Shown here piece after piece: positions 53,373-61,374 of a stretch of DNA of 63,406 bases. The position numbers and the translations under genes are program-made. The stretch is from a virus. Position 1 is the first letter of the stretch. Every line of letters starts with the position of its first letter. Below the pieces are notes generated by a model. It worked only from the letters and a program-made list of their open reading frames with translations, had not been told where the DNA came from and did not search any database. Location of the stretch: IMG/VR virus record IMGVR_UViG_3300025135_000005, positions 1 to 63,406 of that record. One strand, 5' to 3'.

Positions 53373-54164
53373 ATGACATTAGAAGAAAGAAGAAGAAGAA
53401 TGAAAGAGGCTGGAATTCCATTGCCTATTACAAACCCTCTAAGTGAAGGTTCTGCTGCAGCAATTCCAGTAACATCTCAAAACGCAGATAAGCATGCAAG
53501 ATTGCAGGCACTCAAGAGTGGTGCAAATAGAAATCAAGTTCAAAGCCTTGTTAAGGCGACTGGCTCGCAAGGAAATGCAGGATTTCAAGGAATCCCAGAG
53601 GTTAAGATGAAAAAGAATCCAAACCATCCAGGAAATAAACTTAGCGACCCAAGCATGGCAGTTAAGCCTCAAGATAACTTTGGACCTGTAACTCCTGTAA
53701 ACGATGAGTTGTCAGCCATAGAATCAATGTTTACTGGCGTAGGAGCATCTCCAGCATACAACCCTATGCCAGCGGCTCAAAACACGAATCAACCAGAGTT
53801 ATCAATTCAACAAGATGGTTATGGACCAACTTTTGACCCAGTAGGAATGCTTGCTAAAAAAAGACAGCAAGTTCAAGGTAATCAATATATGCAGTTTGCA
53901 CAGCAAGAGACAGTTCAACAAGCGCTGGCTCCATTGCAGGAGATGTCAGAGCAGCAAAATTTTGACTTTCAGAATATGAAAAGTATGATGGAGCAAATTG
54001 CTAAGAATACTATATCAGAAGTTCTTAATAGCTATACCGAAAAGAATAAGGGCAAGCTTACGTATGAGAATGTTGATGTCAAAACAGCTGATGGAACTCA
54101 GGTTATAAAAACCCAAGACGGCAAGTATTATAAATTGGTCCCAGTTAAATTGAAGAAAGGTTAA
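53373..54164 (+). CDS. hypothetical Gln-rich protein
   Basis: 263 residues, not recognised. A basic N-terminus (TLEERRRRMKEAGIPLP) leads into a long Pro/Gln/Asn-rich, probably disordered middle. A helical segment (QETVQQALAPLQEMSEQQ) and a compact C-terminal beta hairpin with TQDGKYYKLVPVKLKKG follow. The design resembles scaffold or connector proteins, but no family can be named. The 3' end overlaps the convergent HNH gene by 4 bases. Confidence 0.6.
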   Translation: MTLEERRRRMKEAGIPLPITNPLSEGSAAAIPVTSQNADKHARLQALKSGANRNQVQSLVKATGSQGNAGFQGIPEVKMKKNPNHPGNKLSDPSMAVKPQDNFGPVTPVNDELSAIESMFTGVGASPAYNPMPAAQNTNQPELSIQQDGYGPTFDPVGMLAKKRQQVQGNQYMQFAQQETVQQALAPLQEMSEQQNFDFQNMKSMMEQIAKNTISEVLNSYTEKNKGKLTYENVDVKTADGTQVIKTQDGKYYKLVPVKLKKG

Positions 54165-54664
54165 ATTCCGAATTTTTTAAGATATTTTTCGGTGAATATA
54201 AACTTTACCTTACCCTCTAAAGCCCTTCCATCTTTTAGTTCTTCTAAAAAATCTGGAAGGGTTTTTCTTAACACCCTTATGTCTCCACACTCTATGTGAG
54301 ATGATAGTGCTCCATTTCTGCAGATATTAACAAGTTCTCCTTGTGAGAATTGACTGTTTACAAGTGTAACATATTCGTTTTGAATTGCAGCATCAGCATG
54401 CTCAATGATGTGACAAAGTTTACAGGAAGTTCTAAATTTAGAATCTTCAGGGTTCTCAAAATTCTCTTCCACAAGATGAACATCAAGTACTTTATCTGGA
54501 ATAACGTCATAAGGTTCAAATCCGCACCCCTGACACTTATGTCCATCATCTCGAAATGTTCTGCTCTTTATTTTTTCCCATAATTCAGGGCCAACTTTAT
54601 TTCTAAAATCTTTATCTGATGCAGATATGGTTGGGCGTAATTCAAACTTATCGTCTACCTCCAT
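54161..54664 (-). CDS. HNH-type nuclease-like protein with zinc knuckles
   Basis: 167 residues. CQGCGF and SCKLCHIIEH provide two CxxC pairs around LDVHLVEENFENP, the arrangement of HNH domains (usually a VHH-type strand followed by Asn and a CxxCH helix). The first His of the motif is present (VH) but the second position is Leu, so activity is uncertain. It starts one base after the IF-3 stop, so the two are co-transcribed. It could be a free-standing homing or a restriction-like nuclease. Confidence 0.68.
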   Translation of the reverse strand: MEVDDKFELRPTISASDKDFRNKVGPELWEKIKSRTFRDDGHKCQGCGFEPYDVIPDKVLDVHLVEENFENPEDSKFRTSCKLCHIIEHADAAIQNEYVTLVNSQFSQGELVNICRNGALSSHIECGDIRVLRKTLPDFLEELKDGRALEGKVKFIFTEKYLKKFGI

Positions 54665-55210
54665 TTATTTATTCTTTTTTGGTTTGATTATGAAATACAT
54701 ATTTTTGCCCACAAGCTTTGGTAGGGCTTCTGGAATTCCATATTCTCCTATTTCTGTAGCAAATTTTGCAAGAACTAACTCACCTTTGTCTTTAAACATT
54801 ATGGACCTACCCTTGAATAAAACGGAGACCTTAACTTTATTTCCCTTCTCAAGGAATTTAATTGCATGCTTTTTCTTTGTCTCATAATCATGCTCCCCTA
54901 TGTTTGGGCTAAGTTGAATTTCTTTGACAACTACCTTAGATTGTCTGTCTTTGAGCTCTTTTTCTCGCTGCTTCTCTTGGTATAAGAATTTAGTGAAGTC
55001 TAAGACTTTACAAACTGGTGGGTTTGCAGTTTCACTTATCAAAATAAGGTCAAGTCCAATTTCACGAGCCTCCCTTAGTGCATCAGAAGTTCTGTATACT
55101 CCACTGGCTAATCCTTCGATTATTCTCACCTCTGTAAATCTAATTTTCTCGTTAATTGTGTACTTAGACCCAGGCATTTCACGCCTTCCTCTGTTGTTAT
55201 CGTTCTTCAA
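54665..55210 (-). CDS. infC: translation initiation factor IF-3
   Basis: 181 residues if it starts at the TTG at 55210, or 170 from the ATG at 55177. Both IF-3 domains are present: N-terminal YTINEKIRFTEVRIIEG with LDLILISETANPPVCKVLD, and C-terminal VKEIQLSPNIGEHDYETK with KFLEKGNKVKVSVLFKGR. The phrase KFLYQEKQREKE resembles Bacteroidota IF-3. IF-3 binds the 30S subunit and checks start codons; cellular infC often uses a non-AUG start for autoregulation, so the TTG is notable. Phage-encoded IF-3 could bias initiation to phage mRNAs; that is inference. Confidence 0.93.
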   Translation of the reverse strand: MKNDNNRGRREMPGSKYTINEKIRFTEVRIIEGLASGVYRTSDALREAREIGLDLILISETANPPVCKVLDFTKFLYQEKQREKELKDRQSKVVVKEIQLSPNIGEHDYETKKKHAIKFLEKGNKVKVSVLFKGRSIMFKDKGELVLAKFATEIGEYGIPEALPKLVGKNMYFIIKPKKNK

Positions 55211-55259
55211 GTTTTAAATTTTAAGTTGTCGAATGTTTTTTAAACTATTTACTTATACG

Positions 55260-55267
55260 CAAATATA
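55260..55267 (-). promoter_or_regulatory. host-type -7 element, TATATTTG (minus strand)
   Basis: Minus-strand TATATTTG about 49 nt before the IF-3 TTG start. No TTG box is seen 20 bases further upstream, so only the -7 half is supported. Confidence 0.4.
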
Positions 55268-55310
55268 CAAAAAAAGTTTAGATAAAATAGTGGATTTTAT
55301 CTTTTCTGCA

Positions 55311-55319
55311 ATATTTATA
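55311..55319 (+). promoter_or_regulatory. putative late promoter, ATATTTATA
   Basis: Late-type element 15 nt before the ATG at 55335. Confidence 0.6.
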
Positions 55320-55334
55320 GAAAAAATACATCAT

Positions 55335-56024
55335 ATGAATAAGATAACAATTTCTTCTGAAGACCTTAAAAGACTCATCAAAGAAGAGGCAATTAAAATC
55401 CTTAAGGAAGGAAATGACAAGATTACTGACGCAGGGGATACTATGGATGTGAAGATGAATCAATTGGATAGAGTTGATAACTCTGACGGTTCAGCTTTCA
55501 CTAAAAATACTGATGGTAAATTCGAAAAGAAGAAGGCTAACATGACAAATGAAGAGCTTCCTACTGATGTTAAGATGAATAAAAACGATGGTGACCAGGG
55601 TCATGATGAAAAGATAGCTACCGCTGTTAAGGTTGATGCCGCAAATTCAACTAAGAAAGGTACTGCTGACAACCCGCATATTGAGGGAATGAAAAATAGC
55701 AACTTTGAATCTAAGAAAGGAAATCAATCAGTTAAGGCATCAGCTCCTTTCGAGGATAGAAAAGAAAAAGTTGACATGAATTCTGAGGATAGAGTTGTTG
55801 GAGACGGAGCTAAGACTTATGTTGAAGCTGGTGGAGACATAACTGGAAAAGAAAAACATACAACTGGACAAAAGAAGGCTGTAGCCAGCGAAAAAGCTCC
55901 AGGGTCAAAAGAAACTCAAGAAAGAATTGCAAAAGGAATCGAACTTCCAGAAGGATTCAAAAGCAAAAAAGAGTTGATAGATTTCATTAATGAAAATGCA
56001 AAAAAAATCTCTAAATTACTTTAA
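55335..56024 (+). CDS. helix-tagged, hydrophilic protein, possibly virion-internal
   Basis: 229 residues from ATG 55335; codons further upstream in this frame lie before the late-type motif and are rejected. Residues 2-26 (ITISSEDLKRLIKEEAIKIL) are the clearest copy of the shared helix motif. The rest is Lys/Asp/Asn/Thr-rich, lacks hydrophobic core, and repeats patterns such as DVKMNxxD. Only the last 40 residues (LPEGFKSKKELIDFINE) look folded. It resembles T4 internal proteins in composition; that comparison is inference. Confidence 0.65.
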   Translation: MNKITISSEDLKRLIKEEAIKILKEGNDKITDAGDTMDVKMNQLDRVDNSDGSAFTKNTDGKFEKKKANMTNEELPTDVKMNKNDGDQGHDEKIATAVKVDAANSTKKGTADNPHIEGMKNSNFESKKGNQSVKASAPFEDRKEKVDMNSEDRVVGDGAKTYVEAGGDITGKEKHTTGQKKAVASEKAPGSKETQERIAKGIELPEGFKSKKELIDFINENAKKISKLL

Positions 56025-56026
56025 TA

Positions 56027-56248
56027 ATGATAAAGCTATTATTCAACTACAGACCAGAGGGTCACTCGATTTCTACAAATTTAGGAAATAAAGAAATCGC
56101 AGTAATCAGAAAAGGCCCAAGAGGCATTGTGAGTGTTATTAAAAACGAAGGTCCACTTGTTATATGGGATTCAGAAAGTTCTGATGCTCACGAAAATGAT
56201 TCTGAAGCAGATTTGATTCAAAAAACAATTGACGTTCTTAACGCATAG
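56027..56248 (+). CDS. small hypothetical protein
   Basis: 73 residues, unrecognised, starting 2 bases after the previous stop. It has three likely beta strands (IKLLFNYRP, EIAVIRKGPRGIVSVI, LVIWDSES) and an acidic C-terminal helix. It ends at a terminator, so it shares a transcript with the helix-tagged protein. Confidence 0.6.
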   Translation: MIKLLFNYRPEGHSISTNLGNKEIAVIRKGPRGIVSVIKNEGPLVIWDSESSDAHENDSEADLIQKTIDVLNA

Positions 56249-56271
56249 AACTAAAAAATATCACATAATAG

Positions 56272-56302
56272 AAACCAAGGTCCAAAAGGCCTTGGTTTTT
56301 TT
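56272..56302 (+). terminator. rho-independent terminator
   Basis: AACCAAGG and CCTTGGTT form an 8-bp stem with a 9-base loop and end in seven T. Confidence 0.9.
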
Positions 56303-56309
56303 GTATTAA

Positions 56310-58313
56310 ATGAATATATTTCTAAAAATAGATAATATGATAAAAAATACAATTTTAAATTTAGACACAATTAACTCAGAGTATTCATTTATATTTGAAG
56401 AAGCTGTTGCTGACAGATATTTCTGTAATTGTGGAGAACAATTTATAAGCGCCAACGAAGAAGAGGTGGTAGACCTTCAACATGTCCTTAGTGGAGAGAG
56501 TGAGAAAGATGAGTTGTACGGAGGAATTTATAAGGATATTAAATTGTCTCTTGATAAAAAAATAGTCTGTCCTCATTGTGATAAAAATTACAACAATCAA
56601 GATGTAAAAAGAAAGCTAATTACCATAGGGGAGTTTTTTATATCTGGGTACGAGTTCCAAGAAACAGATACTGACCTAATAATATATTATGCAAAAGCAT
56701 GCCCTGGATTAGCCAAGAGAGAGGATGAAGATGGGAATAAAGAATATAAAGTTGTATTTGACGAATCCATAAAATACATTCGATTTGAGAAAGAAACCAA
56801 GAAATTATTCTACAGAGAGTTTGGCGATTCTCCTGAGGTTGAATTTGGTCTTGATAATGTAATCAGGTATGTGAATAAATTTTTCATAGTAGAAACTGAT
56901 AAGGTTATTGATATTTATAAACTACACTTATATATCAATAGATTGGCTAATTTTGTTTCTGACACAAGAAACGGAAATATAGTACATGAATTCTTGAGTT
57001 TCATCAGAAATACTCCAAATGATGTTGGAATAAATTTCATAAAGAAACTTTTATCCATATTTTATGGAATCATAAAGTACAGCAATCTATCAACAATAGC
57101 GCTCACAAAGAGTTCTCAATTTTTATATGAGTTGATGTTGGAGTGTGAGATTCCTTCATCTGAAGAAATGGAGCAAAGTGGTGCTACATCACCAGTTAAC
57201 ATATTCAATTTCCTTGTCAACAAATACATCAATAAACTAAATGAGGAAGTCAATGAGGATAATAAAGATGCTCATGATTTTTATTTCAAGTCAAAAAATA
57301 GAGTTGAGTATGAGAAAGACACCAACAAGAGTGAAGACGACTTAAACTACAAGGTTGTAGATGAAGATGTTGAGGCAAGTTATTTGGTTAGACAAAATAA
57401 GTCATACAAAGGCGGTAAGGTCGTGAATGCAGATGGAAAATTCCAAGTGCTTGATGCTGTTGAAGATGGAACTATCTCTAAATTTATTTACAAAAAAATA
57501 GAAAACTTTTCTCAATACAAGCAAATCATCAAGTATTTTAAATTCTATGATAAAAAAGGAGTTATTAGTTTGCTTCAAAAATATGACCTGGAATTATTGA
57601 CACACGCTATTGATGCATTTTACTTCAGAAGCAAAATGGAGCCAGGTGAGCTTGATAGGGTTCTACAAATAATTGAAAGCTTTGTTGAGACAAGATTTTT
57701 CTTTAAGGACTACAAAAACGTAAAAGATTTCTCTTTTGTCGAATACGATGATGCCCAGTTGATGATGGAAGTCATGGAGTTTGACCCAAAGAAGCACTTC
57801 AATAAAATAAAGACTTATGATGAGCTTGTTGAGTATCATGACAATCTTGTTAAATTCTATAAAGTTAAGAGTGAAATAGAGAAATCAGGCGCTATTGAAG
57901 AGTTTGTTTCTAAGTTTAGATTTCTTGAGACAGTTGGCGAAGGAGATTATGAGGGACCTCTTGAGGTTGTCTTATTTGATACCGCTGGTAGAATTATGAA
58001 GGAAGGTCCAGAGATGAGACACAGTGCCTCTGAATACGCTGTAAATGTTGCTCAGGGAACATATTTAATGGGCTCAGTATTTGATAGAGACCCAAATCGA
58101 CCAGCCAAGGAGATGGAGAGGTACACCATAGGATTCAAGTATGACTCTAAATATAAGGAACTTGTATTTGACCAGGTTAAGGGATTTGCCAATGAGCTCG
58201 GCAGCAATAGATTTAAGAAGCTTGTTATGGAGTACCTCACTGACAAGGACATTTCATTTCAACCAATTAAAGACTTAAGATTGAAGGATGAAGATGGAGT
58301 CGAGAAATTATAA
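56310..58313 (+). CDS. PcfJ-like protein with N-terminal zinc ribbon
   Basis: 667 residues. Near the N-terminus two cysteine pairs (FCNCGEQF and CPHCDKNY) suggest a zinc ribbon. The C-terminal 110 residues carry the PcfJ pattern: EMRHSASEYAVNVAQGTYLM (family MRHCVxxY), then RYTIGFKYD and QVKGFANELGSNRFKKLVME. PcfJ-like proteins occur on conjugative plasmids and phages and their biochemical role is not settled. The middle 400 residues are helical and unrecognised. The 3' end overlaps the next gene by 26 bases. Confidence 0.72.
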   Translation: MNIFLKIDNMIKNTILNLDTINSEYSFIFEEAVADRYFCNCGEQFISANEEEVVDLQHVLSGESEKDELYGGIYKDIKLSLDKKIVCPHCDKNYNNQDVKRKLITIGEFFISGYEFQETDTDLIIYYAKACPGLAKREDEDGNKEYKVVFDESIKYIRFEKETKKLFYREFGDSPEVEFGLDNVIRYVNKFFIVETDKVIDIYKLHLYINRLANFVSDTRNGNIVHEFLSFIRNTPNDVGINFIKKLLSIFYGIIKYSNLSTIALTKSSQFLYELMLECEIPSSEEMEQSGATSPVNIFNFLVNKYINKLNEEVNEDNKDAHDFYFKSKNRVEYEKDTNKSEDDLNYKVVDEDVEASYLVRQNKSYKGGKVVNADGKFQVLDAVEDGTISKFIYKKIENFSQYKQIIKYFKFYDKKGVISLLQKYDLELLTHAIDAFYFRSKMEPGELDRVLQIIESFVETRFFFKDYKNVKDFSFVEYDDAQLMMEVMEFDPKKHFNKIKTYDELVEYHDNLVKFYKVKSEIEKSGAIEEFVSKFRFLETVGEGDYEGPLEVVLFDTAGRIMKEGPEMRHSASEYAVNVAQGTYLMGSVFDRDPNRPAKEMERYTIGFKYDSKYKELVFDQVKGFANELGSNRFKKLVMEYLTDKDISFQPIKDLRLKDEDGVEKL

Positions 58314-58701
58314 TAGCATCGGAGAATACGATAAGTCAAGTAACCTTGTTAAGTATGTTGAGTTTACAAATGACAATCAATATGTTAAGTGCTCGTATAA
58401 TGTGAAGGGTAATATCTTAGAGAGAACTTATTTGCAGGATTTTAGAGCCGATGAAGAGCCTTATGTGGAAACATTAAATAGCATAGTTGAGTATAGTGAT
58501 AACATTATGCTCTTCTCAATGCATCTTGATGGTGAGACATATATTAAGCCAATATTAAGTGGTCAAAGCTTTACCTCGATTAATACACCCGCTATAGTAA
58601 ACACTGTCTTCAGTTGTCAAGAAGAGCACCAGAACTCTGCATCTGTAGAAACTTTTAGTATAAATTCAGATTTAATTAATGATTACTTAAATAAGTTATA
58701 G
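58288..58701 (+). CDS. hypothetical protein
   Basis: 137 residues starting inside the end of the PcfJ-like gene; ATGs at 58288 and 58294 are both possible. It is beta-rich and acidic (VKYVEFTNDNQYVKCSYNVK). No family is recognised. The overlap implies translational coupling with the PcfJ-like protein, and a partner role is plausible. Confidence 0.6.
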   Translation: MKMESRNYNSIGEYDKSSNLVKYVEFTNDNQYVKCSYNVKGNILERTYLQDFRADEEPYVETLNSIVEYSDNIMLFSMHLDGETYIKPILSGQSFTSINTPAIVNTVFSCQEEHQNSASVETFSINSDLINDYLNKL

Positions 58702-58717
58702 TTTCTTTAATTTCAAC

Positions 58718-58726
58718 CTATTTATG
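58718..58726 (+). promoter_or_regulatory. putative late promoter, CTATTTATG
   Basis: Late-type element 13 nt before the ATG at 58740. The context CCTATTTATGATAAAA recurs exactly at 62032. Confidence 0.65.
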
Positions 58727-58739
58727 ATAAAAGTACTCA

Positions 58740-59198
58740 ATGAAAAAGTTAAAGGATTTATGCTTAGGCGTTCTTATTAACGAAGGAGAAGAGGTAATCA
58801 GCATCTCTCCTGGTGAAGTAGGAAAAGTCTTAGATGTCAATTTTGACACTGACGACATTAAATTTGATTTTGAAACCTCTTATGGAAAAAAATTAAACCT
58901 TGTTGTGAAGACTAATGATTTCAAAAAATGGCTTGAGAGTAACAAGGGTAATTTCAAAGACGTATTTCGACATTTCATAATCGACTTTCTTGAAAATTCA
59001 TCTCAAGGAGATGAGAGTCTTAATGAAATTATTGATGATAATGAAAATATAATAGGTGACGATGACATGCCAACCAATTCAACAAACACATTGGTTACAA
59101 GTCCTAAATTTGACCTTGAGAAAATATACAAATCCTTTATTCCTAAGTCAATTAGATATTATTCTGGAGGCCTTGGACTTGGATTCATTACTTGGTAA
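58740..59198 (+). CDS. hypothetical protein
   Basis: 152 residues, unrecognised. The N-terminal 70 residues are beta-rich (GVLINEGEEVISISPGEVGK) and could form a small SH3-like barrel. An acidic linker (DDNENIIGDDDMPTN) and an aromatic end (YYSGGLGLGFITW) follow. It leads a three-gene late-type unit with the next two genes. Confidence 0.6.
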   Translation: MKKLKDLCLGVLINEGEEVISISPGEVGKVLDVNFDTDDIKFDFETSYGKKLNLVVKTNDFKKWLESNKGNFKDVFRHFIIDFLENSSQGDESLNEIIDDNENIIGDDDMPTNSTNTLVTSPKFDLEKIYKSFIPKSIRYYSGGLGLGFITW

Positions 59199-59209
59199 AA
59201 ATTATTACA

Positions 59210-59695
59210 ATGGAAGAAAATAAAGAAAAAGATAGAATGCGTAAGTTAACCCAGTCTTTTGGACAAAAGGGTGAAATCTTCAAAGAGAGTAGAGAAGAGA
59301 CTAATGCTGAAAAATTACAAGAAGAATTCAAGAGATTATCAGCTCTTGCATCTGGACAAGAAACATCAGCACTTAAGGAGTCACAAGAGGGTGGTTTTAT
59401 GGATGGAGCTGGTCAATCAGGGTCGTTTCATGGAACCAATCAAGTGAAGGGTGTAAACTCCATTGTAGACAACATTTATAGCAATCCAACCAAATACATG
59501 GGCGCTCAAGGTAATTCTGTTGCGCTGAGAGATAGTGAGGCACTGGAGCTTTCCATTAAGAGAACACTCAATAGTGGTGCCCCAGTTAATGATATAGCAT
59601 TTTATGATGAAATAAACTGGAATCTTGCCAATCTTGGATTTCCGTCTAAGCTTCCTCAAGACATTAAGACCGCAATTTTGAAGTTGATTAAGTAA
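59210..59695 (+). CDS. hypothetical, possibly virion-associated protein
   Basis: 161 residues from ATG 59210; a TTG at 59192 overlapping the previous gene is rejected. A charged helical N-terminus (NAEKLQEEFKRLSALASGQE) and a compact C-terminal helical domain (FYDEINWNLANLGFPSKLPQ) are visible. Not recognised. The stop overlaps the next ATG by one base. Confidence 0.6.
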   Translation: MEENKEKDRMRKLTQSFGQKGEIFKESREETNAEKLQEEFKRLSALASGQETSALKESQEGGFMDGAGQSGSFHGTNQVKGVNSIVDNIYSNPTKYMGAQGNSVALRDSEALELSIKRTLNSGAPVNDIAFYDEINWNLANLGFPSKLPQDIKTAILKLIK

Positions 59696-60336
59696 TGACC
59701 TACGTATACGAAGACGAATTAGATGATTATTTGGCTATGGGGTATCCTATGGAGCAACTTCGTGTTTTACAGTATGGAGTAGAAAGACCTGAACAACCAG
59801 AGTTTTCTCAAGAAATTTGGGAACGAACAATGAGGCTTCAGGAAGTTAGGAAAATCGTAAGAGAGGTCTTATCCGAGGCTGTAACATTTGACAACAATAA
59901 AACCTTCATTCCACCGCCAAATGTAGCTCAGAGAGCTCAAGAAGCGCTAAATGTCGTATCATCAAATAATTTAACTCAATCTGGAACAGATATTGGCTCA
60001 GGATTATCAAAAGCTAAGGAGCTTGCTGCCAAGCAAACTCAAAATTTTGATATGATGAGAAAAATAAAATCATTTTTTGATAACCAGGAAGATGCTTATA
60101 GAGCTGAAAAATCTTCTGGAAAAACAATTAAAAATTCAGGCCTAATTCAGTCGTGGGAGCTTCGTGGCGGAGATTCTGGTAGAGACTGGGTGAATCAGCA
60201 ACTTGCATCCTTGCATAAGGATAATCTCAACACCAAAAAGAATTTGAGAAAAGCTGGTGGCGCAGGAATTAATAAAGGTATGGGTATTTTTGATACCAAT
60301 ATCATGAAAACAAACAACCACAGAATTCATAGATAA
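59695..60336 (+). CDS. hypothetical protein with internal helix tag
   Basis: 213 residues. The first 40 residues (YVYEDELDDYLAMGYPMEQL) precede a copy of the shared helix motif at about 46-62 (RLQEVRKIVREVLSEAVTF), which in the other proteins is at the very N-terminus. The remainder is helical and basic towards the end (KKNLRKAGGAGINKGMG). Not recognised. It is coupled to the upstream gene by a one-base overlap. Confidence 0.6.
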   Translation: MTYVYEDELDDYLAMGYPMEQLRVLQYGVERPEQPEFSQEIWERTMRLQEVRKIVREVLSEAVTFDNNKTFIPPPNVAQRAQEALNVVSSNNLTQSGTDIGSGLSKAKELAAKQTQNFDMMRKIKSFFDNQEDAYRAEKSSGKTIKNSGLIQSWELRGGDSGRDWVNQQLASLHKDNLNTKKNLRKAGGAGINKGMGIFDTNIMKTNNHRIHR

Positions 60337-60339
60337 CTA

Positions 60340-60370
60340 TTGTTTTTTATCTCATAAAGTTTTACCTTTG
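60340..60370 (+). promoter_or_regulatory. Bacteroidota-type promoter, TTG-N20-TACCTTTG
   Basis: TTG at 60340-60342, exactly 20 bases, then TACCTTTG at 60363-60370. It is a full match to TAnnTTTG and lies 23 nt before the DUF4494 ATG. Confidence 0.75.
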
Positions 60371-60393
60371 TAAAAACTAAAAAATAATTCGTT

Positions 60394-60870
60394 ATGAGAA
60401 GATGGTATACCGTAAAGGTAAAGTACACAAAAAAAATCGAGAAAAATGGTGAAGAAGATTACAAGCAAGTAAATGAATCTTTTTTGCTACCCGCAGTATC
60501 ATTCACAGATGCCGAGGCAAGAATCACTAAAGAAATTGCAAAAGAAGCTCAGGGAGAATTCCTTCCAAGTGCTATGTCGGTGACAGAGGTGGCTGATATT
60601 TTTAGAAGTGACGCTGGAGGACAGTGGTATCTTTGTAAAATAACTATCTCTGAAGAAGATGACAATGGAAAGACTTCTAAGACAAAACAAAATTACATGG
60701 TAGAGGCCTTGTCTGTACAGGAGGCAAACGCAAGTCTTGATGAAAGATTGAGCGATGCTATGTTTAGCTATGAGACAACAAATGTGGACCGCTCTCCTAT
60801 TGTTGATGTGTTTTACGATGACCTTGATGTAGAATTATCAAGAACACGAGTTGAAGAGAACGAAAATTAA
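60394..60870 (+). CDS. DUF4494-family protein
   Basis: 158 residues. The start RRWYTVKVKYTKKIEKNG, then SFLLPAVSFTDAEARITKEI, and a C-terminal beta element (SPIVDVFYDD) match the DUF4494 pattern, a family I know from Bacteroidota and their phages. The two halves look like a duplicated fold (WYTVKVKYT and WYLCKITIS; AVSFTDAEARI and ALSVQEANASL). Function unknown. The full-consensus host promoter upstream suggests early or constitutive expression. It overlaps the next gene by one base. Confidence 0.82.
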   Translation: MRRWYTVKVKYTKKIEKNGEEDYKQVNESFLLPAVSFTDAEARITKEIAKEAQGEFLPSAMSVTEVADIFRSDAGGQWYLCKITISEEDDNGKTSKTKQNYMVEALSVQEANASLDERLSDAMFSYETTNVDRSPIVDVFYDDLDVELSRTRVEENEN

Positions 60871-61139
60871 TGGCAAGTAAGTTAGAAATATTGTCTCAAG
60901 TCATGCTTTCTTTGAAAGTTGACCAAAGCAATGCCATGCACAACATCAATACATTATTGAATAACTCTGGAGCAGAACTTGACTTGGTTGAAAAAGTTAA
61001 GTCTGAACTTGGAGTCCTATCATCTGTGCATGCAAAGATGCAGGAGTGTGAGTCATTCATGCTTCAAATTGCTCAAGCCACAATTAAGTCAGAGACTGAG
61101 GATGGCGTAGGCGCTGAAAAAGACCATAAAAACACTTAG
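60870..61139 (+). CDS. small helical hypothetical protein
   Basis: 89 residues, unrecognised, almost wholly helical (VEKVKSELGVLSSVHAKMQE) with a heptad-like Leu/Val spacing. The C-terminus is hydrophilic. It is coupled to the DUF4494 gene by a one-base overlap and lies 4 bases before a membrane-protein gene. Confidence 0.62.
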   Translation: MASKLEILSQVMLSLKVDQSNAMHNINTLLNNSGAELDLVEKVKSELGVLSSVHAKMQECESFMLQIAQATIKSETEDGVGAEKDHKNT

Positions 61140-61143
61140 AAAA

Positions 61144-61374
61144 ATGATAGTATTGCTTAAAATAATATTGGGATTAATTGCTATTGCTGATGGATTTTCT
61201 ATTTGGAGTGTTTTTAAAGATTTTCAAGCAACAAGAAAGCAGGAGGGATATGATGAATTATCCATATGGAGAAGGTTTAGGTTTAACCTGACTTCTTTCT
61301 TCATGATAGCTGCTATGATTTCTTTATTAGTGTTTCTTATTTATTTTATTATCATAAAAATATCGCTGGGATGA
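61144..61374 (+). CDS. small two-helix membrane protein
   Basis: 76 residues. Helices are at about 2-20 (IVLLKIILGLIAIADGF) and 50-73 (TSFFMIAAMISLLVFLIYFI), with a charged loop between them. Size and layout would also fit a holin or an inner-membrane accessory, but the gene is 10 kb from the endolysin and in the host-promoter unit. The stop overlaps the next ATG. Confidence 0.65.
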   Translation: MIVLLKIILGLIAIADGFSIWSVFKDFQATRKQEGYDELSIWRRFRFNLTSFFMIAAMISLLVFLIYFIIIKISLG

